Positions 48,379 to 58,692 are shown, counted from the stretch's first letter. The stretch is DNA of 64,000 bases from Sphingorhabdus sp. (GCF_023910635.1 NZ_JAAVVZ010000010.1:36573-100572); one strand, 5' to 3'. Program-made: numbers and translations. Notes: generated by a model not told the origin, from the sequence alone.

Positions 48379-49017
48379 TTAAACCTTATCAGCGTATAAT
48401 AGGCATCCTGGGGCCACACGCTCCAGTATCTCTCTGATGTCATCTTTGGCAAAGGCGAAACAGCCTTGGCTGCGGCCAATCTTGCCTTGGTCGTGAATAA
48501 GCGACTGGTTCACATACCAAGCAGGGTGAATGACGATCGCGCGGGCCTCGGCTTGGTCATTTTGCGGGTCAAGCCCGATTAACCGGCGGGATTCGCCATA
48601 TTGACCGATATACGTATCGCCAACAAGGTAACTGCCCGCCGAGGTAGCTTCCGACCCATGCACGTTGGAGAAATGCTGCACCCAGCCGCTATGGCTTGGG
48701 TCCGAACCCTTGCCATGGGCGACCAGGAACGTGTCGGATTTACCGCTGCGCAGATCAACTAGGTAAAAGCGTGGGTCGCGCGAAGCCTTGGAAAAGTCAG
48801 CTATGGCAAGTAAATCATGGTTGCGGATGCGCGCCTTATGCGCGGCCAACGCTGCCTTTGCGCGGCCAAGCAATAAAGGCGATGGCCCGCCCGTTCCGGT
48901 GCCCGTTCCGGTGCCCGTGCCGGGCCGAAATACGATGTCGGCCGCCTTTGACGGGACCGTGAGCAGGCTCGCGCCTAAAACTGCGGAATGAATGAATTGC
49001 CTGCGACCTATTTCCAT
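48379..49017 (-). CDS. L,D-transpeptidase catalytic-domain protein (YkuD_2 type)
   Basis: Probable periplasmic murein L,D-transpeptidase, 212 residues. The N-terminus MEIGRRQFIHSAVLGAS is Tat-like (RRQFI). A (GT)n stretch, PGTGTGTGTGTGG, encoded by 12-bp tandem repeats lies at about 32-44. The catalytic motif HPAWYV...GRSQGCFAF has Cys186, as in the family with Pfam name YkuD_2. A second L,D-transpeptidase of the YkuD type is divergent next door. It may instead act as an amidase-like or carboxypeptidase enzyme. Confidence 0.85.
   Translation of the reverse strand: MEIGRRQFIHSAVLGASLLTVPSKAADIVFRPGTGTGTGTGTGGPSPLLLGRAKAALAAHKARIRNHDLLAIADFSKASRDPRFYLVDLRSGKSDTFLVAHGKGSDPSHSGWVQHFSNVHGSEATSAGSYLVGDTYIGQYGESRRLIGLDPQNDQAEARAIVIHPAWYVNQSLIHDQGKIGRSQGCFAFAKDDIREILERVAPGCLLYADKV
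48891..48923. repeat. 12-bp tandem repeat inside the L,D-transpeptidase gene
   Basis: Two exact CCGGTGCCCGTT-type units and a third with one or two changes. It encodes the Gly-Thr run of the linker, so unit number changes would keep the reading frame. Confidence 0.7.
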
Positions 49018-49221
49018 TCCCTTCAGATAAAGACCAATCCTTTACATAAACAGGCCTCCAAATGCATTTGAGCGCAAAAGTAGGACGGTTAGGCGCATCG
49101 TTTGGAGATTTAATTTTATGCGCCGACGGGAAGATTGACGTCGAATTTTTACATGCATGATGGTAGAGCTTGTTCTGACGCTGCCTTGTGCGGCACAATA
49201 TCCGTCAGTTGGGGCAATTTC

Positions 49222-50040
49222 ATGGGTTTCGGCGCGGGCATCCGCAAATTGCAGTGCATAATCGCGCTTTTTTTGATGAGTGCCCTGCCGGGCATGGCTG
49301 GAGCACACGTGTCGGGGCAGGCGCAGCAGCCTGCGCCTATCCAGCAAGGTCAACAGCCTGAAGTCGTTCCGGCGGATGCGGCTTTGTCCACGCCACCAGC
49401 GCAAACGCAATCAGTCGCTGCGCCACCTTCGGCAACACCACCCACAGTCCAACCCCCGATTGCAACGCCCGCACCAAAGCCGCGCAAAAAAGGACCGGTT
49501 GACGCGCTCAAGCCTGGAGAGTTCATCTGGGTGAAGCAGGATGTGTATGAAGGACCGATGAAAATCGTCATCGTGCTCGATACGCAGCGGATTTATGTGT
49601 TTCAGAATGACCAGCTCATTGGTTTCAGCACGATTTCGTCGGGAAAAAAGGGCAAGGAAACGCCGACGGGTATTTTCAACATTCTGCAGAAAAATGTGGA
49701 TCACAAATCCAATCTCTACAGCAACGCACCGATGCCATTTATGCAGCGCCTGACATGGGATGGTATTGCCGTCCACGGGGGCGATTTGCCGGGATATCCA
49801 GCGTCGCATGGTTGCATCCGGTTGCCAATTGTGTTTGCTAAGGCGTTGTTCGGCGTCACGCAAATGGGGCAAGAGGTGGTCGTTCTTCAAGATACGTCAA
49901 CGCCCGTCAAGCGGCCAGAGCCAGAGCCGACCACAGATACTGAGGTTGGGTCAGCCGATGCTATCGCTGACCCTGCGCTGCCCCCGCCGGTACTAGCGCC
50001 AAAGCCAGCAGACGCATTTCCGCCTGAGCCATCCGTTTAA
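49222..50040 (+). CDS. YkuD-family L,D-transpeptidase
   Basis: Cross-links or anchors peptidoglycan via a cysteine nucleophile; 272 residues. A hydrophobic export segment (about 10-27) is followed by a Pro/Gln/Ala-rich linker to about 85, then the YkuD domain with HGGDLPGYPASHGCIRLP and Cys at about 199. A Pro-rich tail ends the protein. The ATG at 49222 gives a sensible signal sequence; upstream starts at 49135 and 49153 are possible. Monocistronic. Confidence 0.9.
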   Translation: MGFGAGIRKLQCIIALFLMSALPGMAGAHVSGQAQQPAPIQQGQQPEVVPADAALSTPPAQTQSVAAPPSATPPTVQPPIATPAPKPRKKGPVDALKPGEFIWVKQDVYEGPMKIVIVLDTQRIYVFQNDQLIGFSTISSGKKGKETPTGIFNILQKNVDHKSNLYSNAPMPFMQRLTWDGIAVHGGDLPGYPASHGCIRLPIVFAKALFGVTQMGQEVVVLQDTSTPVKRPEPEPTTDTEVGSADAIADPALPPPVLAPKPADAFPPEPSV

Positions 50041-50082
50041 CTGGCTATATTTCTTACCGCAGTCGTAACTTCCCCGATTGAC

Positions 50083-50100
50083 GTTTACGCTAACGTAAAC
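50083..50100 (+). promoter_or_regulatory. Palindromic operator before the MerR gene
   Basis: Perfect inverted repeat GTTTACG-CTAA-CGTAAAC, 35 bp before the MerR start, preceded by TTGA. Such near-symmetric GTTTACG sites are typical of MerR regulators of acyl-CoA catabolism, so autoregulation is likely. Confidence 0.6.
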
Positions 50101-50134
50101 TAGTGACGTTAGGGCAACCAAGAGGGAAGGCGCT

Positions 50135-50587
50135 ATGGAATCTGTAACGCGCGACGAAAGGCGGACCGATGCGACCATCGACACGCCCGACGCATATAAT
50201 CGGGATTCGTTTACGATATCCGACCTATCAATCGAATTTGAGGTAACTGCGCGGGCATTGCGCTTTTATGAGGATCAGGGCCTGATTGCGCCGGAACGTA
50301 TGGGCTTGGCGCGCATTTATTCAAAGCGCGACCGGGCGCGGTTGGCGTGGATATTACGGGCAAAGCGCGTCGGGTTTAGCCTCGCTGAAATCCGCGAGAT
50401 GATCGATCTGTATGACCTCAATGACGGCCGCAATATTCAGCGCCGCGTGACAATTGAGAAATGCCGCGACCGGATCAACCTGTTGAAGGCCCAGCGCGAC
50501 GATATCGAAAGCGCAATTAACGAGCTGACCGAATTTGTTTCAACGGTGGAACAGGTCGAAGCGGCGGAAAAATCTGCTGCGGCCTAA
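50135..50587 (+). CDS. MerR-family transcriptional regulator
   Basis: 150 residues. The winged HTH (about 26-90) begins FTISDLSIEFEVTARALRFY and continues YSKRDRARLAWILRAKRVGFSLAEI; a coiled-coil dimer helix follows. No effector Cys cluster, so it is not a metal sensor. The acyl-CoA dehydrogenase starts 31 bp downstream and is likely its target. It resembles the LiuR-like regulators of branched-chain and fatty-acid degradation, by context. Confidence 0.88.
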   Translation: MESVTRDERRTDATIDTPDAYNRDSFTISDLSIEFEVTARALRFYEDQGLIAPERMGLARIYSKRDRARLAWILRAKRVGFSLAEIREMIDLYDLNDGRNIQRRVTIEKCRDRINLLKAQRDDIESAINELTEFVSTVEQVEAAEKSAAA

Positions 50588-50618
50588 GGCCATTTCACTG
50601 CTATTTTAAGGACCGAAA

Positions 50619-52418
50619 ATGCCAAGCTATACCGCCCCCGTTCGCGATACGCAGTTCATCCTCAACGAAGTTTTGGGTGTCGAGCGTTACGCCAATCTGC
50701 CCGGGTTTGAAAACGCCAGCGCTGACATGATTGATGCGATCCTGACCGAAGGCGCAAAGTTTGTGGAAAACGTGCTTTTCCCTTTGAACCAAGTTGGGGA
50801 CTTGCAGGGCTGCACACGCCATGAGGATGGCAGCGTGACCACCCCCGACGGTTTCAAAGAAGCCTATAAGCTTTATTGCGAAGGCGGCTGGGGCACATTG
50901 TCTGGCCCATTGGAGTTTGGCGGGCAGGGCATGCCGCACATCGTCTCCATGGCCTTTGAGGAGCTTATGGCGAGTTCCAACATGGCGTTTGCGATGTACC
51001 CCGGTCTGACGCAAGGCGCTGTGTCCGCGATTTTGGTCAAAGGCAGTGAGGAGCAGAAGGCCAAATATGCCCCGAACATGATTTCGGGCAAATGGGGCGG
51101 GACAATGAACCTGACCGAGCCGCATTGCGGAACAGACCTTGGCCTTATTCGGACCAAGGCAGAACCCAATGGAGATGGCAGCTTTGCCATTTCCGGGACC
51201 AAGATTTTCATCTCGTCGGGTGAGCATGATTTGACCGAGAACATCATTCATTTGGTGCTCGCAAAAACACCAGGCGCACCGGACAGCGTGAAAGGCATAT
51301 CTTTGTTCATCGTGCCCAAGTTCCTTGTGAATGACGACGGATCGCTTGGCGCACGCAATGCTTTGTCCTGTGGTTCGATTGAACATAAAATGGGTATTCA
51401 CGGCAACGCCACCTGCGTCATGAATTATGATGGTGCCACCGGCTATTTGGTGGGCGAAGAGCATAAGGGCCTTGCGGCAATGTTTATCATGATGAACATC
51501 GCGCGGCTTGGCGTGGGGCAGCAGGGTTTGGGCGTTGCAGAAGTCGCCTACCAAAATGCCGTTCATTATGCGCAAGACCGCCGTCAGGGCCGCGCGCTGA
51601 CTGGCCCGCAGGATATGGACCAAAAGGCGGACACGCTGTTCGTGCATCCGGACGTGCGCCGTATGCTGATGGATGCAAAGTCGTTTACTGAGGGCATGCG
51701 TGCCTTGTGCCTATGGGGCGCGTTGCAGGCCGATTTGCTGCACCATGCGCAAACCGAAGAAGAACGGCAGATGGCCGACGACCTTTTGTCTTTGCTGACT
51801 CCCGTTATCAAGGGTTATGGCACGGACAAGGGCTATGAAGTCGCAACCAATGCGCAGCAGGTATATGGCGGCCATGGCTACATCGCCGAATGGGGCATGG
51901 AGCAATATGTGCGCGATGCCCGTATCGCGATGATTTACGAAGGCACGAATGGCGTTCAAGCCATGGATCTTGTCGGCCGGAAACTCGCGCAAAACGGTGG
52001 TCGCGCCATTCAGGCGCTTTTCAAGATTGTGGATGAGGAATGCGCTGCTGCGAAGGATGGGCCGCTGGCGGATCTGGCCGGTCGTCTTGAAAAGGCCAAT
52101 GGCGATTTGAAGGCGTCAACGATGTGGTTCATGCAAAATGGCATGGCCAATCCGAACAATATCGGCGCGGGCGCGCATCATTATATGCACATCATGGGCA
52201 TCGCAGCGCTTGGCCTGCAATGGCTGCGTATGGCGCAAAGCGCACAGAAGGCATTGGATGCAGGCACAGGAAACGCGGCATTCTACCAAACCAAGCTGGT
52301 GACAGCGCGTTATTTTGCGGAGCGTCATATGCCGGATTGCGGCGCGCTTCGTCGTAAGATTGAGGCGGGCAGCGAAGCGATCATGGCGCTTACCCCGGAA
52401 ATGTTCGCAGCGGCGTGA
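50619..52418 (+). CDS. Acyl-CoA dehydrogenase, long form with extra C-terminal domain
   Basis: FAD enzyme of 599 residues that desaturates acyl-CoA in beta-oxidation. The core reads [13 protein letters not shown] and [14 protein letters not shown]; the C-terminal part has the [42 protein letters not shown] segment with the catalytic Glu. A DUF with DmdC-like tail makes it longer than the standard 380 residues; DmdC and related AcdA enzymes share this layout. Substrate not assigned. Shared terminator with cysK. Confidence 0.93.
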   Translation: MPSYTAPVRDTQFILNEVLGVERYANLPGFENASADMIDAILTEGAKFVENVLFPLNQVGDLQGCTRHEDGSVTTPDGFKEAYKLYCEGGWGTLSGPLEFGGQGMPHIVSMAFEELMASSNMAFAMYPGLTQGAVSAILVKGSEEQKAKYAPNMISGKWGGTMNLTEPHCGTDLGLIRTKAEPNGDGSFAISGTKIFISSGEHDLTENIIHLVLAKTPGAPDSVKGISLFIVPKFLVNDDGSLGARNALSCGSIEHKMGIHGNATCVMNYDGATGYLVGEEHKGLAAMFIMMNIARLGVGQQGLGVAEVAYQNAVHYAQDRRQGRALTGPQDMDQKADTLFVHPDVRRMLMDAKSFTEGMRALCLWGALQADLLHHAQTEEERQMADDLLSLLTPVIKGYGTDKGYEVATNAQQVYGGHGYIAEWGMEQYVRDARIAMIYEGTNGVQAMDLVGRKLAQNGGRAIQALFKIVDEECAAAKDGPLADLAGRLEKANGDLKASTMWFMQNGMANPNNIGAGAHHYMHIMGIAALGLQWLRMAQSAQKALDAGTGNAAFYQTKLVTARYFAERHMPDCGALRRKIEAGSEAIMALTPEMFAAA

Positions 52419-52442
52419 TCGCGGCTTTCAATGCTATCTAAC

Positions 52443-52474
52443 AAAATGCCGGGAACATGAGTCCCGGCATTTTT
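52443..52474. terminator. Bidirectional terminator between acyl-CoA dehydrogenase and cysK
   Basis: AAAATGCCGGGA and TCCCGGCATTTT form a perfect 12-bp stem with a 7-nt loop, with T-runs on both strands. Confidence 0.88.
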
Positions 52475-52477
52475 GGT

Positions 52478-53398
52478 TTACTCGACCGGTAAGAAATCCG
52501 GGACCGATAGATAGCGTTCACCAGTATCATAGTTGAAACCAAGTACGCGGCTTCCCGCGCGTAGGTCTGGCAGTTTCTGCGCAATTGCGGCCAGTGTCGC
52601 GCCCGATGAAATGCCTACCAGCATGCCCTCTTCGCGTGCGGCGCGGCGCGCGGTTTCTTTGGCGTTTTCGGGATCAACCTGAATTACCCCATCAAGCAAA
52701 GCCGTGTGTAAATTGGCGGGAATGAAGCCAGCGCCAATCCCTTGGATCGCATGTGGACCCGGTTGGCCGCCGCTGATGACAGGTGACAGCGTTGGTTCAA
52801 CCGCAAAAACTTTCAGATTTGGCCACGCCTTTTTCAGAACCTGAGCGCAACCTGTTATATGCCCACCTGTGCCGACGCCGGTGATCATCACATCAATAGG
52901 GGACTCGGCAAAATCTTCCAATATCTCCAGCGCCGTTGTGCGCACATGGACGTCGATATTGGCGGGATTTTCGAATTGCTGTGGCATCCATGAATTCGTG
53001 GTTTGTGATACCAGTTCAAGCGCGCGTTCAATCGCGCCCTTCATACCCTTTTCACGCGGGGTGAGGTCAAAAGACGCGCCATAGGCCAGCATCAAGCGGC
53101 GACGCTCCAGCGACATGGATTCGGGCATGACGAGGATGAGCTTATAGCCCTTGACCGCCGCCACCATGGCAAGACCAACGCCGGTGTTGCCAGAGGTCGG
53201 TTCAATGATTGTGCCGCCGGGTTTAAGGCTACCGTCTTTTTCGGCTGCTTCTATCATGGCCAAGCCAATGCGGTCCTTAATCGACCCACCGGGGTTCGAC
53301 CGTTCCGATTTAATCCAGACCTCTGCATTCGGGAACATCCGTCCCATGCGAATATGCGGGCTATTGCCAATGGTTTCGAGGATCGATTGTGCTTTCAT
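52478..53398 (-). CDS. cysK: Cysteine synthase A
   Basis: PLP enzyme making cysteine from O-acetylserine and sulfide; 306 residues. PLP Lys41 is in [11 protein letters not shown]; the substrate loop PTSGNTG and the phosphate loop [10 protein letters not shown] are present. The start is coupled to the MFS gene stop by an ATGA overlap, so it is downstream in the same transcript. Confidence 0.96.
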   Translation of the reverse strand: MKAQSILETIGNSPHIRMGRMFPNAEVWIKSERSNPGGSIKDRIGLAMIEAAEKDGSLKPGGTIIEPTSGNTGVGLAMVAAVKGYKLILVMPESMSLERRRLMLAYGASFDLTPREKGMKGAIERALELVSQTTNSWMPQQFENPANIDVHVRTTALEILEDFAESPIDVMITGVGTGGHITGCAQVLKKAWPNLKVFAVEPTLSPVISGGQPGPHAIQGIGAGFIPANLHTALLDGVIQVDPENAKETARRAAREEGMLVGISSGATLAAIAQKLPDLRAGSRVLGFNYDTGERYLSVPDFLPVE

Positions 53399-54723
53399 GG
53401 ACTTTTTCCTCTATATTGTGGTTCGAAACTGCGGGCGTTTTTAAGCTCGGGGAATAACCCCGCCCAAATTGCAGTAACGAATATGGCACCAGCGCCACCA
53501 AATACAACTGCGCCGACGGGGCCAAGCACCGCTGCGGCCAAACCGGATTGCAATTCGCCCAATTCGTTTGATGCGGAAATGGCAAGGCCGGACACCGAAC
53601 TCACACGTCCGCGCATGTCGTCCGGTGTGTTGAGCTGAACCAGGGATGAGCGCACATAAACGGACAGCATATCCGAAGCGCCAAGCACAACTAGCATAAC
53701 CAACGCCACCGCCATGCCAGCGCCCATATCAAGGAAACCAATTTCAGCACCGCCAAACACGCGCGCCCCTATTTCATGGCTCAGGCCGAAACCAATGGTC
53801 GCAATGCCGAATATGACCACAGCCCAAAGCATTTTTGCGCCAACATTATGGCGCAGCGGACGGAAGGTGAGCATGAGTGCCACCACTGACGCGCCCACAG
53901 CAGGTGCCGCACGCAATTGGCCAAGCCCGTCCGGTCCCACCATCAATATGTCGCGTGCATAGACGGGCAGCATGGCCGTTGCGCCCGCCAGCAACACCGC
54001 AAACAGGTCAAGCGTTATGGCACCCAATAAGAAGCGTTCCGACCACGTATAACGCATGCCATCGACCATTTGCCGGATGGGGTGGATCTTTTTTTCCATC
54101 GGCGGCGGAAAGACTGGCCGCACAAAGCTGAGGCTGATGGTCGCCATCAACAAAAGCCCGGCCGAGGCAAAATATGGCAGTGACGGATTTGCGGCGAACA
54201 TCAAGCCGCCGGCCGCAGGGCCGAACACCGAACCGATTTGCCAAGCGATCGAGCTTAAGGCAATCGCGCGGGGCAATGATGCCGGCGGCACGATGTTGGG
54301 CGCAATCGCCGACATCGACGGCCCGACAAACACCCGTGCGACGCCGTGCAATGCTGCAAACAGGAAAAGGATGGGAAGGGTCAGTCCGTCAATGAAGGTG
54401 AACCAACCCAAAGCAAGCGCGACCATCATGTCGATGCTATTGGCGAGCCGCGCCACAGTCCGCCGTTCCCAGCGATCTGCGGCCCATCCCGCCACCGGCG
54501 TCAGCAGCGCCAGCGGCACAAACTGCACCAGCCCCAAAAGGCCAAGTTGCAATGAGGCCTCGCGAATGGACATGCCATAATCGCTGCGCGCGATGTCATA
54601 GGCCTGATAACCGATAACAACGACCATCCCCATCGTCGCAAGCACCGCCATAAACCGCGCCATCCAGTAAAAGCGGAAGTCCGCAATTTTAAGCGGGTGG
54701 ATTTCAACGGGCGTGTCGGACAT
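53395..54723 (-). CDS. MFS transporter (MFS_3 / EntS-like exporter)
   Basis: 442 residues, 12 TM helices. Between TM2 and TM3 it has [12 protein letters not shown], the MFS loop motif. It falls in the group of enterobactin or drug exporters and 'transmembrane secretion effectors'. Its translational coupling to cysK may hint at export of a cysteine-related or thiol compound, which is inference only. Confidence 0.85.
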   Translation of the reverse strand: MSDTPVEIHPLKIADFRFYWMARFMAVLATMGMVVVIGYQAYDIARSDYGMSIREASLQLGLLGLVQFVPLALLTPVAGWAADRWERRTVARLANSIDMMVALALGWFTFIDGLTLPILFLFAALHGVARVFVGPSMSAIAPNIVPPASLPRAIALSSIAWQIGSVFGPAAGGLMFAANPSLPYFASAGLLLMATISLSFVRPVFPPPMEKKIHPIRQMVDGMRYTWSERFLLGAITLDLFAVLLAGATAMLPVYARDILMVGPDGLGQLRAAPAVGASVVALMLTFRPLRHNVGAKMLWAVVIFGIATIGFGLSHEIGARVFGGAEIGFLDMGAGMAVALVMLVVLGASDMLSVYVRSSLVQLNTPDDMRGRVSSVSGLAISASNELGELQSGLAAAVLGPVGAVVFGGAGAIFVTAIWAGLFPELKNARSFEPQYRGKSP

Positions 54724-54807
54724 ATTCTGTGCGCCTATCGGCTTATGTTTCCAAGCGCAATACGCGCGATTTTAACAGCCCCATCATGAGGTCCCGGTGG
54801 AAGCAGT

Positions 54808-57111
54808 TCAGCCTAGGCTGACAAAACTGTCCATCACGCGTTTACGGCCGGCTTGTTCAAAATCGATCTCAAGCTTGTTGCCCTCAATAAACGCAATCGC
54901 GCCATAGCCGAATTTTTCGTGGAAAACGCGAAGGCCAATGCTGAGGTCACTTCGGCCCTTATTACCCAGGCTGACGGCGCTGCGCGTGTTTTCGGCTATG
55001 CGCTGAGGACGCGGGTTGAAACCGCCCGAGGTGGCGGCGCGTTGCCAGCCTGGACCACGCGCATTGCTTCGCCCCTGATTAGCGACGGCCAGATGCGCAA
55101 ACGGGTCGGATTGTTCGCTCCAATTCGCCCGCCACAAGGATGCACCGCCGGTCATCGTCTGCTCTGCCTCAATGTGGTCGAGCGGCAATTCTTCAATGAA
55201 ACGGCTGGGGATGCTGCTGGTCCACTGGCCATAAATTCGCCGATTTGCGGCATGGATGATGGTGCATTTGCGCTTGGCGCGGGTGATCGCGACATAAGCC
55301 AGGCGGCGTTCTTCCTCTAACGAGGCAAGGCCACCTTCATCCAACGCGCGTTGCGATGGGAAAATACCTTCTTCCCATCCCACCAGAAAGACATTGTCAT
55401 ATTCAAGGCCCTTGGCGGCATGAATGGTCATGATGGTGACGCTTGCGCCTGTGTCGCCGCGATCATTGTCCATGACGAGGCTGACATGCTCCAAAAACTC
55501 CCCTAAAGTTTCATATTCTTCCATCGCACGGGCCAGTTCGCTCAGGTTTTCAAGGCGGCCAGATGCCTCAACGCTGCGTTCGGCTTGCAAGGCGGTGGTG
55601 TAACCACTTTCATCCAATATCAGCCGTGTCAGATTGGCAGGCGACATCGTCGCAGCCGCGTCCCGCCAGCGGGCAATGTCAACCACAAGGTCCGCGAGTG
55701 ACTTTCGTGCCTTGCCAGTCAGCTCGTCGGTTCCCACCAAACGCGCGGCGGCAACGGACAAAGGCGCACGTTCTGCGCGGGCCACGATATGGATTTTCTC
55801 AACCGCCTTGTCGCCAATGCCGCGCTTGGGCACGTTGACGATCCGTTCAAAGGCAAGGTCGTCGGCGGGCTGATTGACGATTCGTAAATAGGCGATGGCA
55901 TCACGAATTTCGGCACGTTCATAGAAACGAAAACCACCGACTATCCGATAGTTGACGCCGATTTGTATGAAGCGGTCTTCAAATTCGCGCGTCTGGTGCT
56001 GCGCGCGGACGAGGATGGCGATGCTGTCGAGGCTTTCGCCCTTATACTGTATTGCCTCAATTTCCTCACCGACGCGGCGCGCCTCTTCGGGGCCGTCCCA
56101 TACGCCGATGATCCGAACCTTTTCGCCATCGTCCAACTCGGTCCACAAGGTCTTGCCAAGCCGTGCGCTGTTGGCATCAATCAGGCCTGATGCAGCGGCA
56201 AGAATATGCGGCGTGCTGCGGTAATTTTGCTCTAGCTTTATCGTCTTTGCGCCGGGAAAATCCTTTTCAAAGCGCAGAATATTGGCAACCTCGGCCCCGC
56301 GCCATGAATAGATGCTTTGGTCATCATCACCGACGCAGCAGATATTTTTGCGCTTCTGCGCGAGTAATCGCAGCCAGAGATACTGGACGGCGTTTGTATC
56401 CTGATATTCGTCGACGAGGATATATTTGAACTGCGCCTGATATTTTTCGAGGATGTCGCGGTTGTTCTTCAACAGGTTCAGGCCATGCAACAACAAATCA
56501 CCAAAGTCGCAGGCGTTCAATGCCAGCAACCGCGCCTGATATAGCGCATACATATGTTGCCCCTTGCCATTGGCAAAAGCCTCATTGTCGGCGGCATTCA
56601 AATCAGCAGGGGATTTGCCCGCATTCTTCCATTTGTCGAGCAAGCTCGCAAGTCCGCGCGCGGGGAAGCGCTTGTCGTCCAAATCCTCGGACTGGATAAG
56701 CTGCTTTAACAGCCGGAGTTGATCGTCAGTGTCGATGATCGTGAAGTTGCTTTGCAGTCCAATGACTTCGGCGTGGCGGCGAAGCAGCTTTGCGCCAATG
56801 CTATGGAAGGTGCCAAGCCACGGCATCCCCTCCACCGCGGACCCGACCATCGCTCCAACGCGCTCCCGCATTTCGCGTGCGGCCTTGTTGGTGAAGGTGA
56901 CGGCAAGGATTTCCGACGGCCATGCTTGGCGCGTGTATAATATCTGCGCCATACGCGCAGTCAGCGCAGCCGTTTTGCCCGTGCCAGCGCCCGCCAGTAG
57001 GAGCACAGGTCCTTCGGTCGTTAGCACAGCCTCACGCTGCGGCGGGTTCAACCCGCGCAACCAAGGCGGTTCTGTTTCCGACGGATCGGGCTGGACCACA
57101 ATTTCTGACAT
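54808..57111 (-). CDS. uvrD: DNA helicase II, UvrD/PcrA type
   Basis: SF1A 3'-5' helicase of nucleotide excision and mismatch repair; 767 residues. Walker A GAGTGKT at 41-47; motif II VDEYQDTN (about 230); motif III GDDDQSIYSWRGA; motif VI VAITRAKRKC. The C-terminal region ends in a Tudor-like domain (HEKFGYGAIAFIEGNKLEIDFE). The start ATG is at 57111; an SOS box lies only 4 bp upstream, so the leader is very short or translation begins elsewhere. Confidence 0.95.
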   Translation of the reverse strand: MSEIVVQPDPSETEPPWLRGLNPPQREAVLTTEGPVLLLAGAGTGKTAALTARMAQILYTRQAWPSEILAVTFTNKAAREMRERVGAMVGSAVEGMPWLGTFHSIGAKLLRRHAEVIGLQSNFTIIDTDDQLRLLKQLIQSEDLDDKRFPARGLASLLDKWKNAGKSPADLNAADNEAFANGKGQHMYALYQARLLALNACDFGDLLLHGLNLLKNNRDILEKYQAQFKYILVDEYQDTNAVQYLWLRLLAQKRKNICCVGDDDQSIYSWRGAEVANILRFEKDFPGAKTIKLEQNYRSTPHILAAASGLIDANSARLGKTLWTELDDGEKVRIIGVWDGPEEARRVGEEIEAIQYKGESLDSIAILVRAQHQTREFEDRFIQIGVNYRIVGGFRFYERAEIRDAIAYLRIVNQPADDLAFERIVNVPKRGIGDKAVEKIHIVARAERAPLSVAAARLVGTDELTGKARKSLADLVVDIARWRDAAATMSPANLTRLILDESGYTTALQAERSVEASGRLENLSELARAMEEYETLGEFLEHVSLVMDNDRGDTGASVTIMTIHAAKGLEYDNVFLVGWEEGIFPSQRALDEGGLASLEEERRLAYVAITRAKRKCTIIHAANRRIYGQWTSSIPSRFIEELPLDHIEAEQTMTGGASLWRANWSEQSDPFAHLAVANQGRSNARGPGWQRAATSGGFNPRPQRIAENTRSAVSLGNKGRSDLSIGLRVFHEKFGYGAIAFIEGNKLEIDFEQAGRKRVMDSFVSLG

Positions 57112-57115
57112 AGGC

Positions 57116-57130
57116 GAACAGTTAGGGAAC
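57116..57130 (-). promoter_or_regulatory. LexA (SOS) box at the uvrD start
   Basis: GAAC-AGTTAGG-GAAC on the plus strand, a perfect match to GAAC-N7-GAAC. It ends 4 bp upstream of the chosen uvrD ATG. E. coli uvrD is also LexA-controlled. Confidence 0.6.
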
Positions 57131-57200
57131 GGAGCGATGAACCGCAAGCGCTGTTCGGTCACATGGCGGAACTATAATGCGCCGCAAGGGGCGCGCGCCG

Positions 57201-57749
57201 TTAACTGGCCGCAGGTCGTAACAGTGTAAGTTTTGCTTTGCCGACATTGCGGACGGTGTCGATCGTGAAACCCTTCACATCAACATCTTCTTTTATACTG
57301 GTTTCGACGCTGATCCAGGCAGATGGTGCGAACCAGCCAAAACGGACCAATTTATCCAACGCGACGGAACCGGCACCGCTCAAATAAGGCGGATCCATAA
57401 GGACAATATCCGCTGGCTTTATCGCGGTGCCGAGTGACAACACCGAGGATTTACGCACGTCGCTTTGGTCTTTTGCGCCAAGCCTGTTGATATTTGCCGC
57501 AAGTGCGTCGAGTGCTAGCGCGTCATGTTCAACAAAGGTGCAGTGTGCCGCGCCGCGCGACAAGGCCTCAAGCCCCAGCGCGCCAGACCCAGCAAACAGG
57601 TCAAGCACACGCAAATCTTCAAAAGACCCCAGCCGACTTGTCAGCATGGAGAATAATGTCTCCCGCGTGCGGTCTGCCGTCGGGCGGGTTGTATCGCCCT
57701 TTGGCGCTATCAGCGGGCGCGAGCGCCACTGGCCGGAAATGATCCGCAT
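57201..57749 (-). CDS. rsmD: 16S rRNA (guanine(966)-N2)-methyltransferase RsmD
   Basis: 182 residues. SAM-binding VLDLFAGSGALGLEALSRGA (about 48-67), the PTADRTRETLF block and the catalytic DPPY at 119-122. Methylates G966 of 16S rRNA. It lies between rluB and uvrD on the minus strand; rluB ends 98 bp upstream of its start and a rsmD-rluB pair is common. Confidence 0.95.
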   Translation of the reverse strand: MRIISGQWRSRPLIAPKGDTTRPTADRTRETLFSMLTSRLGSFEDLRVLDLFAGSGALGLEALSRGAAHCTFVEHDALALDALAANINRLGAKDQSDVRKSSVLSLGTAIKPADIVLMDPPYLSGAGSVALDKLVRFGWFAPSAWISVETSIKEDVDVKGFTIDTVRNVGKAKLTLLRPAAS

Positions 57750-57846
57750 GTTTATGCCTCCCTATCGACTTGCGATGGGGAGGTGGCAGCCGGAGCGGAA
57801 GCTCCGGATGACGGAGGGGCGCTCTTCCTGCGCATTTCAAGGAAAA

Positions 57847-58692
57847 TCACTTCAACGTCTTTCGAAATTCGATGAGGTCCACGCGGCGCACTTCGCCGAC
57901 CGTGCCCGGCGCAAGCTCGCCCAGCACGAACGGGCCATAACGCGTCCGAATCAGGCGGCTGACTTCAAGCCCAAGATGTTCCAGCACCCGGCGGACTTCG
58001 CGATTCTTGCCTTCCGTCAACGTCATTTCGACCCAGCCATTGCGGCCCGTGCGGCGTTCCAGATTGGCGTCGATCTTGCCATATTTCACGCCCTCAATCT
58101 CGATACCGTGAATGAGCTCCTCAAGCTGTTCCTGACTGACATCACCAAAGCAACGGGCGCGGTAGGTGCGTTCAACGCCGGTCGATGGTAATTCCATCTG
58201 GCGTTTGAATTCGCCATCATTGGTCAGCAACAACAAGCCTTCGGTGTTGAGATCGAGCCGGCCAATCGGCATCAGACGCGGCAAGTCCTTCGGCAGAACG
58301 TCATAGATCGTCTTGCGCCCGCTAAAGTCGCGCTCAGCGGTTAGGCAGCCTTCGGGTTTGTGGAACATGTAAAGCTGCGTTGGCGCGGGTTGACCCACGG
58401 CCTTGCCATCCACAGCGACCCCGTGCAGCGATTTCAGCAAAGTTGCGGGCGTTTCCACCTTTTCATTGTTCAGCGTTACCCGGCCATCGGCAATCATGCG
58501 TTCGATTTCGCGCCGCGAGGCAACGCCAGCGCGCGCGAGCAGCTTTGCAATGCGCTCTTCACCATCCTTACGTTCCAAAGCGCCCTTGCTGGGGCCAGCA
58601 TTTGGGTTGGGTTTACGCAACGGTTTGCTGTCCCAACGCAGACGCGGTGGCTTGGCGGGACGGGCAGGTGCTTTTGACGGGGGTTTAACCAT
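57847..58692 (-). CDS. rluB: 23S rRNA pseudouridine synthase, RluB family
   Basis: 281 residues. A basic Pro-rich N-terminus (1-40) is followed by an S4 RNA-binding domain (about 46-95) and the catalytic domain with GRLDLNTEGL (Asp147). RluB modifies 23S U2605 in E. coli; the closely related RluE/RluF specificity cannot be ruled out. ATG 58692 has AAAGG upstream. Head-to-head with ampG. Confidence 0.92.
   Translation of the reverse strand: MVKPPSKAPARPAKPPRLRWDSKPLRKPNPNAGPSKGALERKDGEERIAKLLARAGVASRREIERMIADGRVTLNNEKVETPATLLKSLHGVAVDGKAVGQPAPTQLYMFHKPEGCLTAERDFSGRKTIYDVLPKDLPRLMPIGRLDLNTEGLLLLTNDGEFKRQMELPSTGVERTYRARCFGDVSQEQLEELIHGIEIEGVKYGKIDANLERRTGRNGWVEMTLTEGKNREVRRVLEHLGLEVSRLIRTRYGPFVLGELAPGTVGEVRRVDLIEFRKTLK

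Noticed and set aside
48891..48923. CRISPR-like tandem repeats
   Set aside because: The units are 12 bp, contiguous and in frame within a coding linker; no spacers.
53395..54723. A siderophore cluster suggested by the EntS-like exporter
   Set aside because: No biosynthetic or receptor genes nearby; the only coupled gene is cysK.
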